Assembly (NCBI GenBank): GCA_014156375.1 | Contig: RQJH01000001.1 | Location: 62,001 to 126,000 of the forward strand | Length of the DNA: 64,000 bases | Direction of reading: 5' to 3' | Origin: Enterobacteriaceae bacterium 89 | GTDB lineage: Bacteria; Pseudomonadota; Gammaproteobacteria; Enterobacterales; Enterobacteriaceae | Shown here: positions 1 through 10,131 of the stretch, in pieces | How the letters are laid out: each line of letters begins with the position of its first letter | Position numbering within the stretch: position 1 is the first letter of the stretch | The notes under the pieces: generated by a model | Seen by the model: only the letters and a program-made list of their open reading frames with translations | Database searches by the model: none | What the model was told of the DNA's origin: nothing | Translations under genes and position numbers: made by a program

Positions 1-793
1 GCGCGCAAATCAAGGCCGCTGGCTGGTTCGCATTGAAGATATCGATCCTCCACGTGAAGTTCCCGGTGCTGCAACTACCATTTTGCATCAGCTGGAACAT
101 TACGGCCTGCACTGGGACGGCGACGTTTTGTGGCAGTCTCAGCGCCACGATGCCTATCGTGAACGGCTGGCGTGGCTGAAAGCCGAAGGGCTGTGCTACT
201 ACTGCACCTGCACCCGCGCGCGGATTCAGAGCGTTGGCGGTATCTACGACGGTCACTGTCGCGATTTACACCACAGTGCCGACAACGCAGCCCTGCGCCT
301 GCATCAAACCCATCCCGTGCTTCAGTTCGAGGATCGTCTGCGCGGCACCGTCGTGACCGATGAGAAACTGGCGCGGGAAGATTTTATTATTCACCGTCGT
401 GATGGATTATTTGCCTATAATCTTGCCGTCGTGGTCGACGACCACTTCCAGGGCGTGACGGAAATTGTCCGCGGCGCGGATTTGATTGAACCGACAGTGC
501 GACAGATTTCGCTGTACCAGCATTTTGGCTGGCCGGTGCCGGATTACATTCACCTGCCGCTGGCGCTCAATGCTCAGGGCAATAAGCTGTCGAAACAAAA
601 TCATGCTCCGGCATTGTCGCAGGGCGATCCGCGACCAATAATTATCAGGGCATTACAGTTTCTTAATCAGAATGTCGATAATGAATGGCAGGATTTGTCC
701 CTTGATCAACTGCTGCATAACGCCGTGGCTAACTGGACCCTTTCGGCAGTACCGGAAATCCAGCATTCTCAAATGGACCACTCTGAGCTATGA
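1..793 (+). CDS. gluQ: Glutamyl-Q tRNA(Asp) synthetase, 5' end cut off by the window
   Basis: This is a truncated glutamyl-tRNA synthetase paralogue that attaches glutamate to the queuosine base in the anticodon of tRNA(Asp). The open frame runs in from the window edge (frame of base 2), reading [14 protein letters not shown], so the start and the HIGH-like segment lie upstream. Visible features are a zinc-site region rich in Cys (CYYCTCT, then a later YDGHC), and KLSKQN, the KMSKS-like loop. As in the family, there is no anticodon-binding domain after that loop. The closest match from memory is E. coli GluQ (YadB). It sits upstream of pcnB on the same strand, with a 57-base gap. Confidence 0.95.
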   Translation, partial: RANQGRWLVRIEDIDPPREVPGAATTILHQLEHYGLHWDGDVLWQSQRHDAYRERLAWLKAEGLCYYCTCTRARIQSVGGIYDGHCRDLHHSADNAALRLHQTHPVLQFEDRLRGTVVTDEKLAREDFIIHRRDGLFAYNLAVVVDDHFQGVTEIVRGADLIEPTVRQISLYQHFGWPVPDYIHLPLALNAQGNKLSKQNHAPALSQGDPRPIIIRALQFLNQNVDNEWQDLSLDQLLHNAVANWTLSAVPEIQHSQMDHSEL

Positions 794-850
794 TTAGCCG
801 CTATTTTTTGTCCTCACTTATGACGACTGACACGAAAACCGAGGTGTAAC

Positions 851-2248
851 ATTTTTACCCGAGTCGCTAATTTTTGCCGTAAGGTGCTAACCCGTGAAGA
901 ATCCGGGGCTGAAACCGTCGACGCAAAACCAGAAATGACGGTCATCCCGCGTGAGCAGCACGCTATTTCCCGCAAAGATATCAGTGAAAATGCCCTCAAG
1001 GTGCTCTACCGTCTGAATAAAGCGGGCTACGAGGCTTACCTCGTGGGCGGCGGCGTGCGCGATCTGCTGCTTGGCAAAAAGCCAAAAGATTTTGACGTGA
1101 CCACCAGCGCTACGCCGGAACAGGTACGCAAACTGTTCCGCAACTGCCGCCTGGTTGGCCGCCGTTTCCGTCTGGCCCACGTAATGTTTGGCCCGGAAAT
1201 TATTGAAGTCGCCACTTTCCGTGGTCACCACGACGGTTCGCCGGACGACCGCGCGACATCCCAGCGTGGGCAAAACGGCATGCTGCTGCGCGATAATATC
1301 TTCGGCTCTATCGAAGAAGATGCCCAGCGCCGTGACTTCACCATCAACAGCCTTTACTACAGCGTGGCCGATTTCACCGTGCGTGATTACGTCGGCGGGA
1401 TGCGCGATCTGGAAGACGGTGTTATTCGCCTGATTGGCAACCCCGAAACCCGCTATCGCGAAGATCCGGTACGTATGCTGCGCGCGGTGCGTTTCGCCGC
1501 CAAGCTGAACATGAGCATCAGCCCAGATACCGCCGAGCCGATCCCACGTCTGGCTACGCTGATCAACGACGTGCCGCCGGCGCGCCTGTTTGAAGAGTCT
1601 CTGAAGCTGTTGCAGGCGGGCTATGGGTTTGAAACCTATAAGCTGCTGCGTGAATACAGCCTGTTCCAGCCGCTGTTCCCGACCATCACCCGCTACTTCA
1701 CCGAAAAAGGTGACAGCCCGATGGAGCGTATTCTCAGCCAGGTGCTGCGGAATACCGACAATCGCCTGCATAACGATATGCGTGTGAACCCGGCCTTCCT
1801 GTTCGCCGCTATGTTCTGGTATCCGCTGCTGGAAACCGCCCAGCGCATTGCGCAGGAAAGCGGCCTGGCCTATTACGATGCCTTCGCGCTGGCAATGAAC
1901 GACGTGCTGGACGAAGCCTGCCGCTCGCTCGCTATTCCCAAGCGAATTACTTCGCTGGTGCGTGATATCTGGCAGCTACAGCTGCGCATGTCCCGCCGTC
2001 AGGGTAAACGCGCGTGGAAAATGATGGAACATCCAAAATTCCGCGCGGCTTACGATCTGCTCGCGCTGCGTGCCGAAGCAGAAAGCAACCACGAATTGCA
2101 GCGTCTGGTGCAGTGGTGGGGTGAATTCCAGGTGGCTGCACCGCCTGCGCAAAAAGACATGCTCACAGGGTTGGACGAAGAGCCTGCCGCACGCCGTCGT
2201 CACCGCCGTCCGCGTAAACGCGCACCTCGTGCAGGTGGCGCCGCGTGA
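851..2248 (+). CDS. pcnB: Poly(A) polymerase I, probable AUU start codon
   Basis: This enzyme adds 3' poly(A) tails that mark RNAs for decay, and it controls ColE1-type plasmid copy number through RNA I. The nucleotidyltransferase core is clear: [10 protein letters not shown] followed by the catalytic pair in KPKDFDVTT, then RRDFTINSL and [16 protein letters not shown]. The C-terminus is a basic tail rich in Arg ([13 protein letters not shown]), typical of PcnB and used for RNA binding. The first conventional start in frame is GTG at 884, but the reading frame is open back to an ATT at 851 that begins [13 protein letters not shown], the N-terminus of E. coli PcnB, which is known to start at AUU. 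GAGGTG lies 5 bases before it. That gives 465 residues. The stop overlaps the folK start by 4 bases. Confidence 0.93.
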   Translation: MFTRVANFCRKVLTREESGAETVDAKPEMTVIPREQHAISRKDISENALKVLYRLNKAGYEAYLVGGGVRDLLLGKKPKDFDVTTSATPEQVRKLFRNCRLVGRRFRLAHVMFGPEIIEVATFRGHHDGSPDDRATSQRGQNGMLLRDNIFGSIEEDAQRRDFTINSLYYSVADFTVRDYVGGMRDLEDGVIRLIGNPETRYREDPVRMLRAVRFAAKLNMSISPDTAEPIPRLATLINDVPPARLFEESLKLLQAGYGFETYKLLREYSLFQPLFPTITRYFTEKGDSPMERILSQVLRNTDNRLHNDMRVNPAFLFAAMFWYPLLETAQRIAQESGLAYYDAFALAMNDVLDEACRSLAIPKRITSLVRDIWQLQLRMSRRQGKRAWKMMEHPKFRAAYDLLALRAEAESNHELQRLVQWWGEFQVAAPPAQKDMLTGLDEEPAARRRHRRPRKRAPRAGGAA

Positions 2249-2724
2249 CACGCGTTTTTATCGCCGTAGGCAGCAATCTGGCTTCACCGCTCGATCAGGT
2301 GAATGCGGCGATTGCTGCTCTGGGCGAGATCCCGCAAACCCGCATCGTGGCGGTGTCATCGTTTTACCGCACACCGCCGCTGGGCCCGCAGGATCAGCCG
2401 GACTATCTGAATGCCGCGGTTGAGCTGGAAACAGCGCTCGCACCTGAAACCCTGCTGGATAACACACAGCGCATTGAATTGCAGCAAGGTCGGGTGCGCA
2501 AAGCCGAGCGCTGGGGTCCACGCACGCTCGATCTCGATATTATGCTGTTTGGCGATGCCGTCATTCACAGCGAACGCCTGACCGTTCCGCACTACGATAT
2601 GCACAACCGCGGCTTTATGCTGTGGCCGCTGGCGGAAATTGCGCCAGATTTAACCTTCCCCAACGGCGTTTCACTGACCGCTCTGCTGCAAAACCTCAAC
2701 TGCGCACAACCTGCACACTGGTAA
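2245..2724 (+). CDS. folK: 6-hydroxymethyl-7,8-dihydropterin pyrophosphokinase
   Basis: This cytoplasmic enzyme transfers pyrophosphate from ATP to 6-hydroxymethyl-dihydropterin, the step before dihydropteroate synthase in folate synthesis. The protein has 159 residues, the usual length. It starts at a GTG that overlaps the pcnB stop (GTGA), implying translational coupling. Family signatures seen are VGSNLASP at the N-terminus, [20 protein letters not shown], and the metal and ATP motif [13 protein letters not shown], whose DLD residues bind Mg2+. In E. coli a fimbrial operon (yadN to yadC) separates folK from panB; here panB begins 76 bases downstream. Confidence 0.97.
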   Translation: MTRVFIAVGSNLASPLDQVNAAIAALGEIPQTRIVAVSSFYRTPPLGPQDQPDYLNAAVELETALAPETLLDNTQRIELQQGRVRKAERWGPRTLDLDIMLFGDAVIHSERLTVPHYDMHNRGFMLWPLAEIAPDLTFPNGVSLTALLQNLNCAQPAHW

Positions 2725-2800
2725 ACGGGAAATCGATTGCCCGTCCCCCCCTGCCTGATACAATGCCGCCAAGATTCGGCTTTCGTTATCAGGAAACGCT

Positions 2801-3592
2801 ATGAAACCTACCACCATCTCCCTGCTGCAGAAATGCAAACAGGAAAAGAAACGCTTCGCCACCATCACCGCCTATGACTTTAGCTTCGCGAAACTGTTCG
2901 CCGATGCCGGGATCAACGTCATGCTGGTCGGTGATTCTTTAGGTATGACGGTTCAGGGGCACGACTCCACGCTGCCAGTGACGGTAGAAGATATTGCCTA
3001 TCATACCCGCGCCGTTCGCCGCGGTGCGCCAAACTGCCTGCTGCTCGCAGACCTGCCGTTTATGGCCTATGCCACGCCGGAGCAGACCTTCGAAAACTCA
3101 GCCGTGCTGATGCGCGCCGGTGCCAACATGGTCAAGCTTGAGGGCGGTGCCTGGCTTGCACCGACGGTGAAAATGCTGGCTGAACGCGCGGTGCCGGTAT
3201 GTGGTCACCTTGGCCTGACGCCGCAGTCGGTCAACGTGTTTGGTGGCTATAAGGTTCAGGGGCGCGGCGATGCGGCGCAGACGCTGTTTGATGATGCGAA
3301 AGCGCTGGAAGCCGCTGGTATCCAGCTGCTGGTGCTAGAATGCGTACCGGTTGAGCTGGCAAAACGCATTACCGAAGCGCTGACCATTCCGGTTATCGGC
3401 ATCGGTGCGGGTAACGTTACCGACGGGCAGATCCTGGTGATGCACGACGCTTTTGGCATTACCGGCGGACATATCCCTAAATTTGCTAAAAATTTCCTCA
3501 CAGGATCGGGCGACATGCGCGCCGCGGTGCGGCAGTATATTGCCGAGGTCGAGTCCGGAGTTTATCCGGGCGAAGAACACAGTTTCCATTAA
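2801..3592 (+). CDS. panB: 3-methyl-2-oxobutanoate hydroxymethyltransferase
   Basis: This enzyme makes ketopantoate from alpha-ketoisovalerate and 5,10-methylene-tetrahydrofolate, the first committed step to pantothenate. It has 263 residues, the family length. Seen are [15 protein letters not shown] at the N-terminus, [13 protein letters not shown] (the metal and substrate loop), KLEGG, and [11 protein letters not shown], all characteristic of the PanB TIM barrel. The start ATG follows a weak purine-rich stretch (CAGGAAACGCT). The panC start codon is 10 bases downstream, so panB and panC form one transcription unit. Confidence 0.98.
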   Translation: MKPTTISLLQKCKQEKKRFATITAYDFSFAKLFADAGINVMLVGDSLGMTVQGHDSTLPVTVEDIAYHTRAVRRGAPNCLLLADLPFMAYATPEQTFENSAVLMRAGANMVKLEGGAWLAPTVKMLAERAVPVCGHLGLTPQSVNVFGGYKVQGRGDAAQTLFDDAKALEAAGIQLLVLECVPVELAKRITEALTIPVIGIGAGNVTDGQILVMHDAFGITGGHIPKFAKNFLTGSGDMRAAVRQYIAEVESGVYPGEEHSFH

Positions 3593-3602
3593 GGAGTTTG
3601 TT

Positions 3603-4457
3603 GTGTTGATTATCGAAACCCTGCCGCTGCTGCGCCAGCATATCCGCCGCCTTCGTCAGGAAGGGAAACGCATCGCGCTAGTGCCAACTATGGGCAACCT
3701 GCACGACGGTCACATGAAGCTCGTTGACGAAGCGAAAGCCGCTGCCGACGTGGTGGTGGTCAGCATCTTCGTCAACCCGATGCAGTTCGACCGTCCTGAC
3801 GATCTGGCCCGCTACCCGCGCACCTTGCAGGAAGACAGCGAAAAGCTGAATAAACGTAAAGTGGATTTCGTGTTTGCTCCGGCACCGGCGGACGTTTACC
3901 CGCAGGGAACCGACACTCAGACGTTTGTCGACGTCCCTGGGATTTCCACCATGCTGGAAGGCGCGAGCCGTCCAGGGCATTTCCGCGGCGTCTCTACCAT
4001 TGTCAGCAAGCTGTTTAACCTGGTCCAGCCGGACGTGGCCTGCTTTGGCGAGAAGGATTACCAGCAGCTGGCGCTGATCCGCAAAATGGTCGCCGACATG
4101 GGCTACGACATCGACATCATCGGCGTGCCAACGGTACGTGCCAAAGACGGTCTGGCGCTGAGCTCCCGTAACGGTTATCTGACCAGCGATCAGCGTAAAA
4201 TCGCCCCGGGCCTGAGCAAAGTGATGAAGGCCATCGGTGAAAAACTACTGGCCGGTGAGCGCGATCTGGCTGAAATGATTGCGATTGCCGAACAGGAGCT
4301 GAACGACAAAGGCTTCCGCGCCGACGACATTCAGATCCGTGATGCCGACACCCTGCTGGAGCTTTCTGACACCAGCAAACGCGCGGTGATCCTGATGGCG
4401 GCATGGCTCGGCCAGGCACGTCTGATCGACAATAAAACGGTCGAATTAACTCAGTAG
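3603..4457 (+). CDS. panC: Pantothenate synthetase (pantoate--beta-alanine ligase)
   Basis: This ligase joins pantoate and beta-alanine using ATP through a pantoyl-adenylate. The GTG at 3603 is preferred because AAGGAG lies 7 bases before it and the resulting protein begins [10 protein letters not shown], as in E. coli; upstream codons in the same frame belong to the panB coding region. The 284-residue protein has the nucleotidylyltransferase HxGH motif (NLHDGHMKL), [20 protein letters not shown] and the KMSKS-like loop ALSSRNGYL. It is followed by a repeat element and then panD. E. coli has the transposase-like gene yadD in this gap; it is absent here. Confidence 0.97.
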   Translation: MLIIETLPLLRQHIRRLRQEGKRIALVPTMGNLHDGHMKLVDEAKAAADVVVVSIFVNPMQFDRPDDLARYPRTLQEDSEKLNKRKVDFVFAPAPADVYPQGTDTQTFVDVPGISTMLEGASRPGHFRGVSTIVSKLFNLVQPDVACFGEKDYQQLALIRKMVADMGYDIDIIGVPTVRAKDGLALSSRNGYLTSDQRKIAPGLSKVMKAIGEKLLAGERDLAEMIAIAEQELNDKGFRADDIQIRDADTLLELSDTSKRAVILMAAWLGQARLIDNKTVELTQ

Positions 4458-4509
4458 ACAGGGGTTAAAAAACGGGCAATACTGCCCGCAATTAATCCGG
4501 TGAATATAT

Positions 4510-4610
4510 CCCCTCACCCCGGCCCTCTCCCCCAGGGGGAGAGGGGGAAAAGCAGACCAGCGCCGGGCAATCCCCTCTCCTCTTTGGGGAGAGGGTTAGG
4601 GTGAGGGGCA
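4510..4610. repeat. CTCACCC/CCCTCTCC palindromic intergenic repeat, copy 1
   Basis: This element fills the panC-panD gap. It opens with CCCCTCACCCC and closes with the complement GGGTGAGGGG. Each half contains its own hairpin (CCCTCTCCCCCAGGGGGAGAGG, written as arms CCTCTCCCCC / GGGGGAGAGG, and CCCTCTCC...GGGGAGAGGG). Related copies are at about 12611 and 15270. It is a dispersed non-coding element, not a single terminator. I do not know a firm family name for it. Confidence 0.8.
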
Positions 4611-4633
4611 ACACAGCAACAAGGGTAAAAGTT

Positions 4634-5014
4634 ATGATTCGCACTATGCTGCAGGGCAAACTCCACCGCGTGAAAGTGACTCAGGCGGACCTGCACTATG
4701 AAGGCTCCTGCGCCATCGACCAGGATTTTCTCGATGCGTCAGGCATTCTGGAAAACGAAGCCATTGATATCTGGAACGTGAGCAACGGCAAGCGTTTCTC
4801 CACCTACGCGATTGCCGCAGAGCGCGGTTCCAAAATCATCTCCGTTAACGGTGCGGCAGCGCACAACGCGGCCGTGGGTGATATTGTGATCATCGCAAGC
4901 TTCGTCACCATGTCTGACGAAGAAGCCCGCACCTGGCGTCCGAAAGTCGCTTACTTCGAAGGCGACAATGAAATGAAGCGCACCGCCAAAGCCATTCCGG
5001 TTCAGGTGGCTTAA
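4634..5014 (+). CDS. panD: Aspartate 1-decarboxylase proenzyme
   Basis: This pyruvoyl enzyme converts aspartate to beta-alanine for PanC. The 126-residue protein is made as a proenzyme and cleaved between Gly24 and Ser25 (YEGSC), Ser25 becoming the pyruvoyl group. ATG at 4634 gives the normal N-terminus [14 protein letters not shown]. An in-frame start at 4601 would begin inside the repeat and is rejected. The SD-like AAGGG lies about 8 bases upstream. It is close to panBC but separated from them by a 101-base palindromic repeat, so it may be transcribed on its own. Confidence 0.97.
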   Translation: MIRTMLQGKLHRVKVTQADLHYEGSCAIDQDFLDASGILENEAIDIWNVSNGKRFSTYAIAAERGSKIISVNGAAAHNAAVGDIVIIASFVTMSDEEARTWRPKVAYFEGDNEMKRTAKAIPVQVA

Positions 5015-5017
5015 GTC

Positions 5018-6265
5018 TTACCCCTGCGGCTGATTGCTGATCAGCCGCGACATCGTCTCCAGCGAATCCGTTCTTAAGATGTACAGGCGCTTCAGTAAGA
5101 ACGGATTATCCCCCGGCTTCACCTTCCCTTTCACCGTCGTCACTGCCATATGAAAACCGGCGTCATTCGCGGCCTGTAGCGCTATGGTGTTATAGCCACC
5201 AAACGGGTAGGAAAGATAGAGCACGTGTGGGTTGAACTGGCCCAGCGCACGACGCGAATGCTCAAAATCGAACAAAATATTGTGGTAGCTGCGGCTCAGC
5301 AGGATCGGATGATAGTGTGCGTCCACTCGATGCAGGAAATGGGTATGCGACTGAACGTCAAACACGTCCTGGATCTCTTTCAGTTCAGAAATACTCATAA
5401 ACTGCAGCGATTTCGGATCCCATTTCTGCGGATGACGTTTAATTCGCGAAGAGATAATAAACGCCGTCGCTTTGAAATTGTATTGCCGCAGGATCGGCCA
5501 GGCGTAGCGGTTGACCGACTTCAGCCCGTCGTCAAAAGTAATCACCACCGAGCGCGCTGGCAGGTTCATCTTATTGCGCAGGTAAGCTTCCAGCTGATAC
5601 ATCGTCAGGGTGGTATAGCCCTGATCGCGCAGCCACGTCATCTGGTTGCTGAACGCACGCACCGAGGTGGTCGTCGAGGTGTGACGGAATCGGGTATTTT
5701 CTTCATCACGCAGAATATGGTGATAGGTGAGGATCGGAATACCGTTATCTTCCTGTGCGTCCAGGCTGCTGACCCACGCCAGGCGGTTGCCAATTCGGAT
5801 CTGATACCAAGTCTGATGCAGGCCATCTTTGAGCTTGCCGATAATCGGATAGCGCAGGTTATCTGCCAGCACGCCAAACTGCGCGCTGCCGACATTCGGC
5901 GCGTTATACACCGGGGTGTCGCGCCAGGTGATGAGATTTTGATTGCTGAGCGGCTTATTCAGATCGCCAAGATTGTCCTCGACGCGCTGCTTGCCCTGGA
6001 CCTCTTCCAGATGGCCCTTATCGATAAATCCGGTACCAAAACCAAAGCTGAATTCGTAGTAATCGGCGGCGGTTGGCACCACCGCCAGAATTTGTCCACC
6101 GCGCACGTTGCCGACGGTCACCACGTCATTGCCCACCTGCGCCCAGATAATGGCGTCTTCGGTGACCTGCATGTAGCGGGCAGGCTGCCCGTGCTGACTC
6201 AGCAGGCTGGCGCTGGCGCTGCCAGACAGAAGCAACAACAAAGAGAAAATGACTCGAATCAGCAT
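5018..6265 (-). CDS. yadE: Exported polysaccharide deacetylase (YadE-like)
   Basis: This is a predicted exported carbohydrate esterase of the NodB/CE4 type. The N-terminus is a signal peptide (hydrophobic [11 protein letters not shown], then SASA before SLLSQ). A region of about 120 residues with SH3-like character follows, then the deacetylase domain: ILTYHHI, the catalytic and metal motif VVITFDDG, and the metal-binding SHTHFLH. The substrate is unknown; surface glycans or peptidoglycan are typical for the family. I chose the internal ATG at 6265 (415 residues) because it places the signal peptide at the N-terminus and fits the family length; the ATG at 6301 would add 12 residues. The gene converges on panD with 3 bases between stops. 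Confidence 0.85.
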   Translation of the reverse strand: MLIRVIFSLLLLLSGSASASLLSQHGQPARYMQVTEDAIIWAQVGNDVVTVGNVRGGQILAVVPTAADYYEFSFGFGTGFIDKGHLEEVQGKQRVEDNLGDLNKPLSNQNLITWRDTPVYNAPNVGSAQFGVLADNLRYPIIGKLKDGLHQTWYQIRIGNRLAWVSSLDAQEDNGIPILTYHHILRDEENTRFRHTSTTTSVRAFSNQMTWLRDQGYTTLTMYQLEAYLRNKMNLPARSVVITFDDGLKSVNRYAWPILRQYNFKATAFIISSRIKRHPQKWDPKSLQFMSISELKEIQDVFDVQSHTHFLHRVDAHYHPILLSRSYHNILFDFEHSRRALGQFNPHVLYLSYPFGGYNTIALQAANDAGFHMAVTTVKGKVKPGDNPFLLKRLYILRTDSLETMSRLISNQPQG

Positions 6266-6329
6266 GCGCTCACAACCGCTACGATGGGTGGTTTTAATCA
6301 TGTAACAAAAACCCCATCAATACCAACGA

Positions 6330-6770
6330 TTAATTGGCGTACAGGTCGTGAAGCAGAACAAACGGGGGATTTTTTTGTTGCTGATGCCAGAGACTGCTGA
6401 CCTCCGGGCCACCCTGCGTCACGATGGCATTGCGGAAGGCTTCGCTGCTGAGGGTTTGCCGCTGCTGAATCATCTGCTCCAGCAATAAATAGTCGATACC
6501 GGAAATGACTTCACAGTGTTGATGTTTATGGCTCAGCAGCGCTGCAGTACGGTACGGGGGAGCCCCGGTGATGTCCGTCAGAAAAATTACGCCGTCGCCG
6601 CTGTCGGTCTGATACAGCGCGTCGCACATCATCCGGCTCAGCATATTGGTGCTGAGTCCACGCCAAAAGCTTACCGCCCGGCATTGCGCCAGCGGCCCGA
6701 ATTTTTTTTCCAGTTTTTCCAACAGATCCTGCGCACGATCGTCGTGGCAGGCGATCACCCAACCCAACAT
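6330..6770 (-). CDS. yadI: Orphan mannose-family PTS EIIA domain protein
   Basis: This single-domain protein of 146 residues has the EIIA(Man) fold. The phosphorylatable His is His9 in IACHDD, and the conserved downstream segment GVIFLTDITGAPPYRTAALLS is present. No EIIB, EIIC or EIID partner lies nearby, so the transport target, if any, is unknown. It may act as a regulatory phosphocarrier. It lies between the yadE deacetylase and the yadGH exporter, all on the minus strand, with a 59-base gap before yadE's longer start codon. Confidence 0.88.
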   Translation of the reverse strand: MLGWVIACHDDRAQDLLEKLEKKFGPLAQCRAVSFWRGLSTNMLSRMMCDALYQTDSGDGVIFLTDITGAPPYRTAALLSHKHQHCEVISGIDYLLLEQMIQQRQTLSSEAFRNAIVTQGGPEVSSLWHQQQKNPPFVLLHDLYAN

Positions 6771-6873
6771 AGCCCAGCTCCTTAGCAGGCAAGTAGTTTA
6801 GCGGAGTGAAAGTTGAGGCGAGGTGAGATCGATCAAGTTTGCCTCTCCCCGGAGCGGAGAGAGGCAAAAAGCA

Positions 6874-7644
6874 TTAGCTACGCAGCCCAAGCCCGCGCTG
6901 GATTAGCGTATAGCACAGCAGGTAGAACGCCAGAATGAACACTACCAGTACGCCGACGGTGGTGAACAGCGGCACGTCGGTGATACCGAGGAAGCCAAAG
7001 CGGAAGCCGCTGATCATGTACACAATCGGGTTCAGATGCGACAGCGCCTGCCAGAACGGTGGCAGCAGCGTCAGGGAGTAGAACACCCCACCCAGATAGG
7101 TCAGCGGCGTCAGCACAAAGGTCGGGATCAGGCTGATATCGTCAAACGTTTTGGCGAACACGGCGTTCAGCAGGCCAGCCAGCGAGAACAGGATCGCCGT
7201 CAGCAGCAGCGTCAACCCAACGAACAGCCAGGAGTGCACCTGGAACGGCACGAAGAACAGGGAGATAGCCGTGACCAGGATCCCGACGCACAGCCCGCGA
7301 GCGACACCGCCACCCACGTAACCGGCAATCACCACGTGCGTTGGCACAGGTGCCACCAGCAGCTCTTCAATATTGCGCTGGAACTTGGCGCTAAAGAATG
7401 ACGAAGCCACGTTGGCATAGGCGTTGGTGATCACCGCCATCATGATCAGACCCGGCACGATGAACTGCATGTAGCTGAAGCCGTGCATGTCGCCGATGCG
7501 TGAACCAATCAGGTTGCCAAAGATAATGAAATAGAGGGTCATGGTGATGACCGGCGGAACCAGCGTCTGGATCCAGATCCGCATAAAGCGGTTGATCTCT
7601 TTGGCCCAGATACTTTTCAGCGCCACCCAATACAGCTGCATCAT
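6874..7644 (-). CDS. yadH: ABC-2 type transporter permease
   Basis: This 256-residue inner-membrane protein has about six hydrophobic segments and the ABC-2 family layout. It includes the loop containing VPFQVHSW and the conserved PLTYLGGVFYSLTLLPPFWQ stretch near the C-terminal third. It forms the channel for the ATPase encoded just upstream (yadG), which overlaps it by 4 bases (ATGA). Exporters of this type move drugs, lipids or polysaccharides; the cargo of YadGH is not known. A GC-rich hairpin with arms TTTGCCTCTC and GAGAGGCAAA lies just after the stop, at 6838-6866. Confidence 0.93.
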   Translation of the reverse strand: MMQLYWVALKSIWAKEINRFMRIWIQTLVPPVITMTLYFIIFGNLIGSRIGDMHGFSYMQFIVPGLIMMAVITNAYANVASSFFSAKFQRNIEELLVAPVPTHVVIAGYVGGGVARGLCVGILVTAISLFFVPFQVHSWLFVGLTLLLTAILFSLAGLLNAVFAKTFDDISLIPTFVLTPLTYLGGVFYSLTLLPPFWQALSHLNPIVYMISGFRFGFLGITDVPLFTTVGVLVVFILAFYLLCYTLIQRGLGLRS

Positions 7645-8567
7645 GCCTGCTCTCCTGACTTTGTATTTACCAGCGTGACGAACAGCTCTTCCAGGCGGTT
7701 GGCTTTGTTACGCATACTTAAAACCTGAATTCCCTGCTCGCTCAGCTGCGAGAACACGCTGTTGACGCCCTGCTCACGCAGCACTTCCACTTCCAGCGTC
7801 GAGGTATCTACCAGGCGATACTGATAGCCGTCGAGATGCGGCAGCGGGCTTTTCGGCGCGAGGTCGAGAATGAAGGTTTCTGACTTCAGCTTCGACAGCA
7901 GGTTTTTCATCGAGGTGTTTTCTACCAGCTCACCGTGCTGAATAATGCCGATGTTGCGGCACAGCATTTCGGCTTCTTCCAGATAGTGGGTGGTCAGAAT
8001 GATGGTGGTGCCTTTATCGTTGAGATCTTTCAGGAAGCCCCACATCGAGCGGCGCAGTTCAATATCCACGCCCGCCGTTGGTTCATCCAGAATCAGCAAT
8101 TTTGGCTCGTGCATCAGCGCGCGGGCAATCATCAGGCGGCGCTTCATCCCACCGGATAACATGCGCGCACGCTCGTTGCGTTTTTCCCACAGGTCGAGCT
8201 GTTTGAGGTATTTTTCGCTGCGAGCTACGGCCTCTTTGCGCTCAACGCCGTAATATCCCGCCTGGTTCACCACAATCTGCTGCACGGTTTCAAACGGGTT
8301 GAAGTTGAACTCCTGCGGAACCAGGCCCAGCTGGCGCTTGGCATTCACCACGTCCTTGTCGAGATCGTAGCCGAAGACGTCTACCGTTCCGGAGGATTTG
8401 TTCACCAGCGAGCTGATAATGCCGATGGTGGTGGATTTCCCCGCCCCGTTCGGCCCAAGCAGCGCATAGAAATCCCCTGCCTCGACCTTCAGGTCGATAC
8501 CACGCAGCGCCTGAACGCCACCGGGGTAGGTTTTTTTCAGCTGTTTCAATTCAAGTGCAATGGTCAT
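7641..8567 (-). CDS. yadG: ABC transporter ATP-binding protein
   Basis: This 308-residue ATPase powers the YadH permease. Walker A is GPNGAGKST, the signature is LSGGMKRR, Walker B is [12 protein letters not shown], and the switch His is in [11 protein letters not shown]. The long C-terminal extension after the nucleotide-binding domain is usual for the ABC-2 exporter group (DRA/CcmA-like). The gene is divergent from can, with a 106-base gap between start codons that must hold both promoters. Confidence 0.94.
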   Translation of the reverse strand: MTIALELKQLKKTYPGGVQALRGIDLKVEAGDFYALLGPNGAGKSTTIGIISSLVNKSSGTVDVFGYDLDKDVVNAKRQLGLVPQEFNFNPFETVQQIVVNQAGYYGVERKEAVARSEKYLKQLDLWEKRNERARMLSGGMKRRLMIARALMHEPKLLILDEPTAGVDIELRRSMWGFLKDLNDKGTTIILTTHYLEEAEMLCRNIGIIQHGELVENTSMKNLLSKLKSETFILDLAPKSPLPHLDGYQYRLVDTSTLEVEVLREQGVNSVFSQLSEQGIQVLSMRNKANRLEELFVTLVNTKSGEQA

Positions 8568-8673
8568 TCAATTTCTCTTTTTAAAATCTTGCAATCGTTG
8601 TTTGGTTTTAAAGAAAGCCCGGTTGACCTATATTAGCGCAACGAATTTCCCAGGTTACAGGTCACTAACCTCC

Positions 8674-9336
8674 ATGAACGACATAGATACACTCATCAGC
8701 AACAATGCACTATGGTCAAAAATGCTGGTAGAAGAGGATCCCGGTTTTTTTCAAAAACTGTCCCAGGCACAGAAGCCACGGTTTTTATGGATTGGTTGCT
8801 CCGACAGCCGTGTACCGGCTGAACGCCTGACGGGTCTGGAACCGGGTGAACTGTTCGTTCACCGTAACGTGGCTAACCTGGTGGTTCACACCGACCTGAA
8901 CTGTCTGTCCGTGGTTCAGTATGCGGTAGATGTGCTGGAAGTCGAACATATTATTATTTGCGGCCACTACGGCTGCGGCGGCGTGCAGGCGGCGGTTGAA
9001 AATCCAGAGCTGGGGCTTATCAACAACTGGCTGCTACATATCCGCGACATCTGGTTCAAACACAGTTCCCTGCTTGGCGAGATGCCCCAGGAACGTCGTA
9101 TGGATACCCTGTGCGAGCTGAACGTCATGGAGCAGGTTTATAACCTTGGGCACTCCACCATTATGCAGTCAGCATGGAAACGTGGGCAAAAGGTGACCAT
9201 TCACGGCTGGGCCTACGGCATTCACGATGGCTTGCTGCGCGATCTCGATGTGACCGCCACCAACCGCGAAAGCTTAGAGCAGGGTTACCGCAAGGGTATT
9301 TCCAACCTGCACACCCGACATATCAATCACAAGTAA
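8674..9336 (+). CDS. can: Beta-class carbonic anhydrase
   Basis: This cytoplasmic zinc enzyme interconverts CO2 and bicarbonate and supplies bicarbonate for carboxylation reactions in air. The 220-residue protein has all zinc ligands and the active-site dyad: Cys42, Asp44 and Arg46 in IGCSDSR, and His98 and Cys101 in [12 protein letters not shown] at 8674 gives the normal N-terminus [14 protein letters not shown]. An upstream in-frame ATG at 8560 lies inside the divergent yadG start region and is rejected. A TATATT at 8629-8634 is a possible -10 hexamer. Confidence 0.97.
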   Translation: MNDIDTLISNNALWSKMLVEEDPGFFQKLSQAQKPRFLWIGCSDSRVPAERLTGLEPGELFVHRNVANLVVHTDLNCLSVVQYAVDVLEVEHIIICGHYGCGGVQAAVENPELGLINNWLLHIRDIWFKHSSLLGEMPQERRMDTLCELNVMEQVYNLGHSTIMQSAWKRGQKVTIHGWAYGIHDGLLRDLDVTATNRESLEQGYRKGISNLHTRHINHK

Positions 9337-9349
9337 GTGCGCATAAAAA

Positions 9350-9426
9350 TGCCGGGTGGCGGCGACGCCTTACCCGGCCTACAACTTCATAATCCGTAGG
9401 TCCGGTAAGCGCAGCGCCACCGGGCA
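9350..9426. repeat. REP/BIME-like palindromic pair, copy 1
   Basis: Two inverted REP-like units (TGCCGGGTGGCGGCG... and ...GCAGCGCCACCGGGCA) face each other around the core GTAGGTCCGGTAAGCG. It lies between the converging ends of can and hpt. Similar pairs are at about 23424 and 39283. Such elements stabilise mRNA 3' ends and bind gyrase or IHF in enterobacteria; the role here is inferred. Confidence 0.85.
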
Positions 9427-9437
9427 ACAGATAGCGT

Positions 9438-9974
9438 TTATTCGTCCAGCAGCACCACTTTGCCCACGTAAGGCAGATGGCGATAGCGCTGAGCGTAGTC
9501 AATGCCGTAGCCCACTACGAATTCATCCGGGATAGAGAAACCAACAAACTCAACCGGCACTTCGACTTCACGGCGGGTTGGTTTATCGAGCAGCGTACAG
9601 ATAGCCAGAGATTTTGGCTCACGCAGGCTCAGGATTTCGCGCACTTTAGACAGCGTGTTGCCGGAGTCGATGATGTCTTCAACAATCAGCACGTCTTTAC
9701 CGCGAATATCTTCGTCCAGATCTTTGAGGATTTTCACGTCACGGGTGGTGGACATACCGCTGCCGTAGCTGGAAGCCGTCATAAAATCGACTTCGTGGGA
9801 GACGTGCACTTCACGGCACAGGTCTGCCATAAACATGAATGAACCACGCAGCAGACCCACCAGCACCATTTCGCTGCCGCTGTTCTGATAATGTTCGGTA
9901 ATCTGGCGACCCAGTTCGGCGATACGCGCTTTGATCTCCGCTTCCGGGATCATCACTTCAACAGTATGTTTCAT
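9438..9974 (-). CDS. hpt: Hypoxanthine phosphoribosyltransferase
   Basis: This purine salvage enzyme makes IMP from hypoxanthine and PRPP. The 178-residue product carries the PRPP-binding motif [14 protein letters not shown] and the flexible-loop segment SSYGSGMST. It ends [12 protein letters not shown] at 9974 gives [11 protein letters not shown], the usual start; an ATG four codons upstream (9986) is possible, but neither has a strong ribosome site. The gene is divergent from gcd across 205 bases. Confidence 0.96.
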   Translation of the reverse strand: MKHTVEVMIPEAEIKARIAELGRQITEHYQNSGSEMVLVGLLRGSFMFMADLCREVHVSHEVDFMTASSYGSGMSTTRDVKILKDLDEDIRGKDVLIVEDIIDSGNTLSKVREILSLREPKSLAICTLLDKPTRREVEVPVEFVGFSIPDEFVVGYGIDYAQRYRHLPYVGKVVLLDE

Positions 9975-10103
9975 TTCACTAACCATCTGATTTCAGAGAT
10001 ACATCTCTCAATACCCAGGGCATGACCACGGGCATTGATCGGCAAGCCATGCAGTATACCAGTAAAACGATTTCTCCGCTGAATGAGATAAGAAAGCAAG
10101 TTT

Positions 10104-10119
10104 TGTGATTCCGATCACA
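10104..10119. promoter_or_regulatory. CRP-type site in the hpt-gcd gap
   Basis: TGTGATTCCGATCACA is a perfect match to the CRP core TGTGA-N6-TCACA. A perfect -10 hexamer TATAAT for gcd is at 10132-10137, so the CRP site lies over the -35 region, centred near -32 relative to the expected start. That position predicts repression by cAMP-CRP, which agrees with the reported negative effect of cAMP on E. coli gcd. Regulation here is inferred from sequence. Confidence 0.75.
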
Positions 10120-10131
10120 CTTGTTAAATCC

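Noticed and set aside
887-1771. Long minus-strand open frame opposite pcnB
   Set aside because: It is the shadow of pcnB; the plus-strand protein carries all known motifs and the minus product has none.
5225-6400. 391-codon plus-strand frame opposite yadE
   Set aside because: Overlaps yadE fully and extends into yadI; the minus-strand proteins have the motifs.
6838-6866. Hairpin after yadH considered as a terminator
   Set aside because: The stem is good, but no U-run follows on the minus strand, so I mention it only in the yadH entry.
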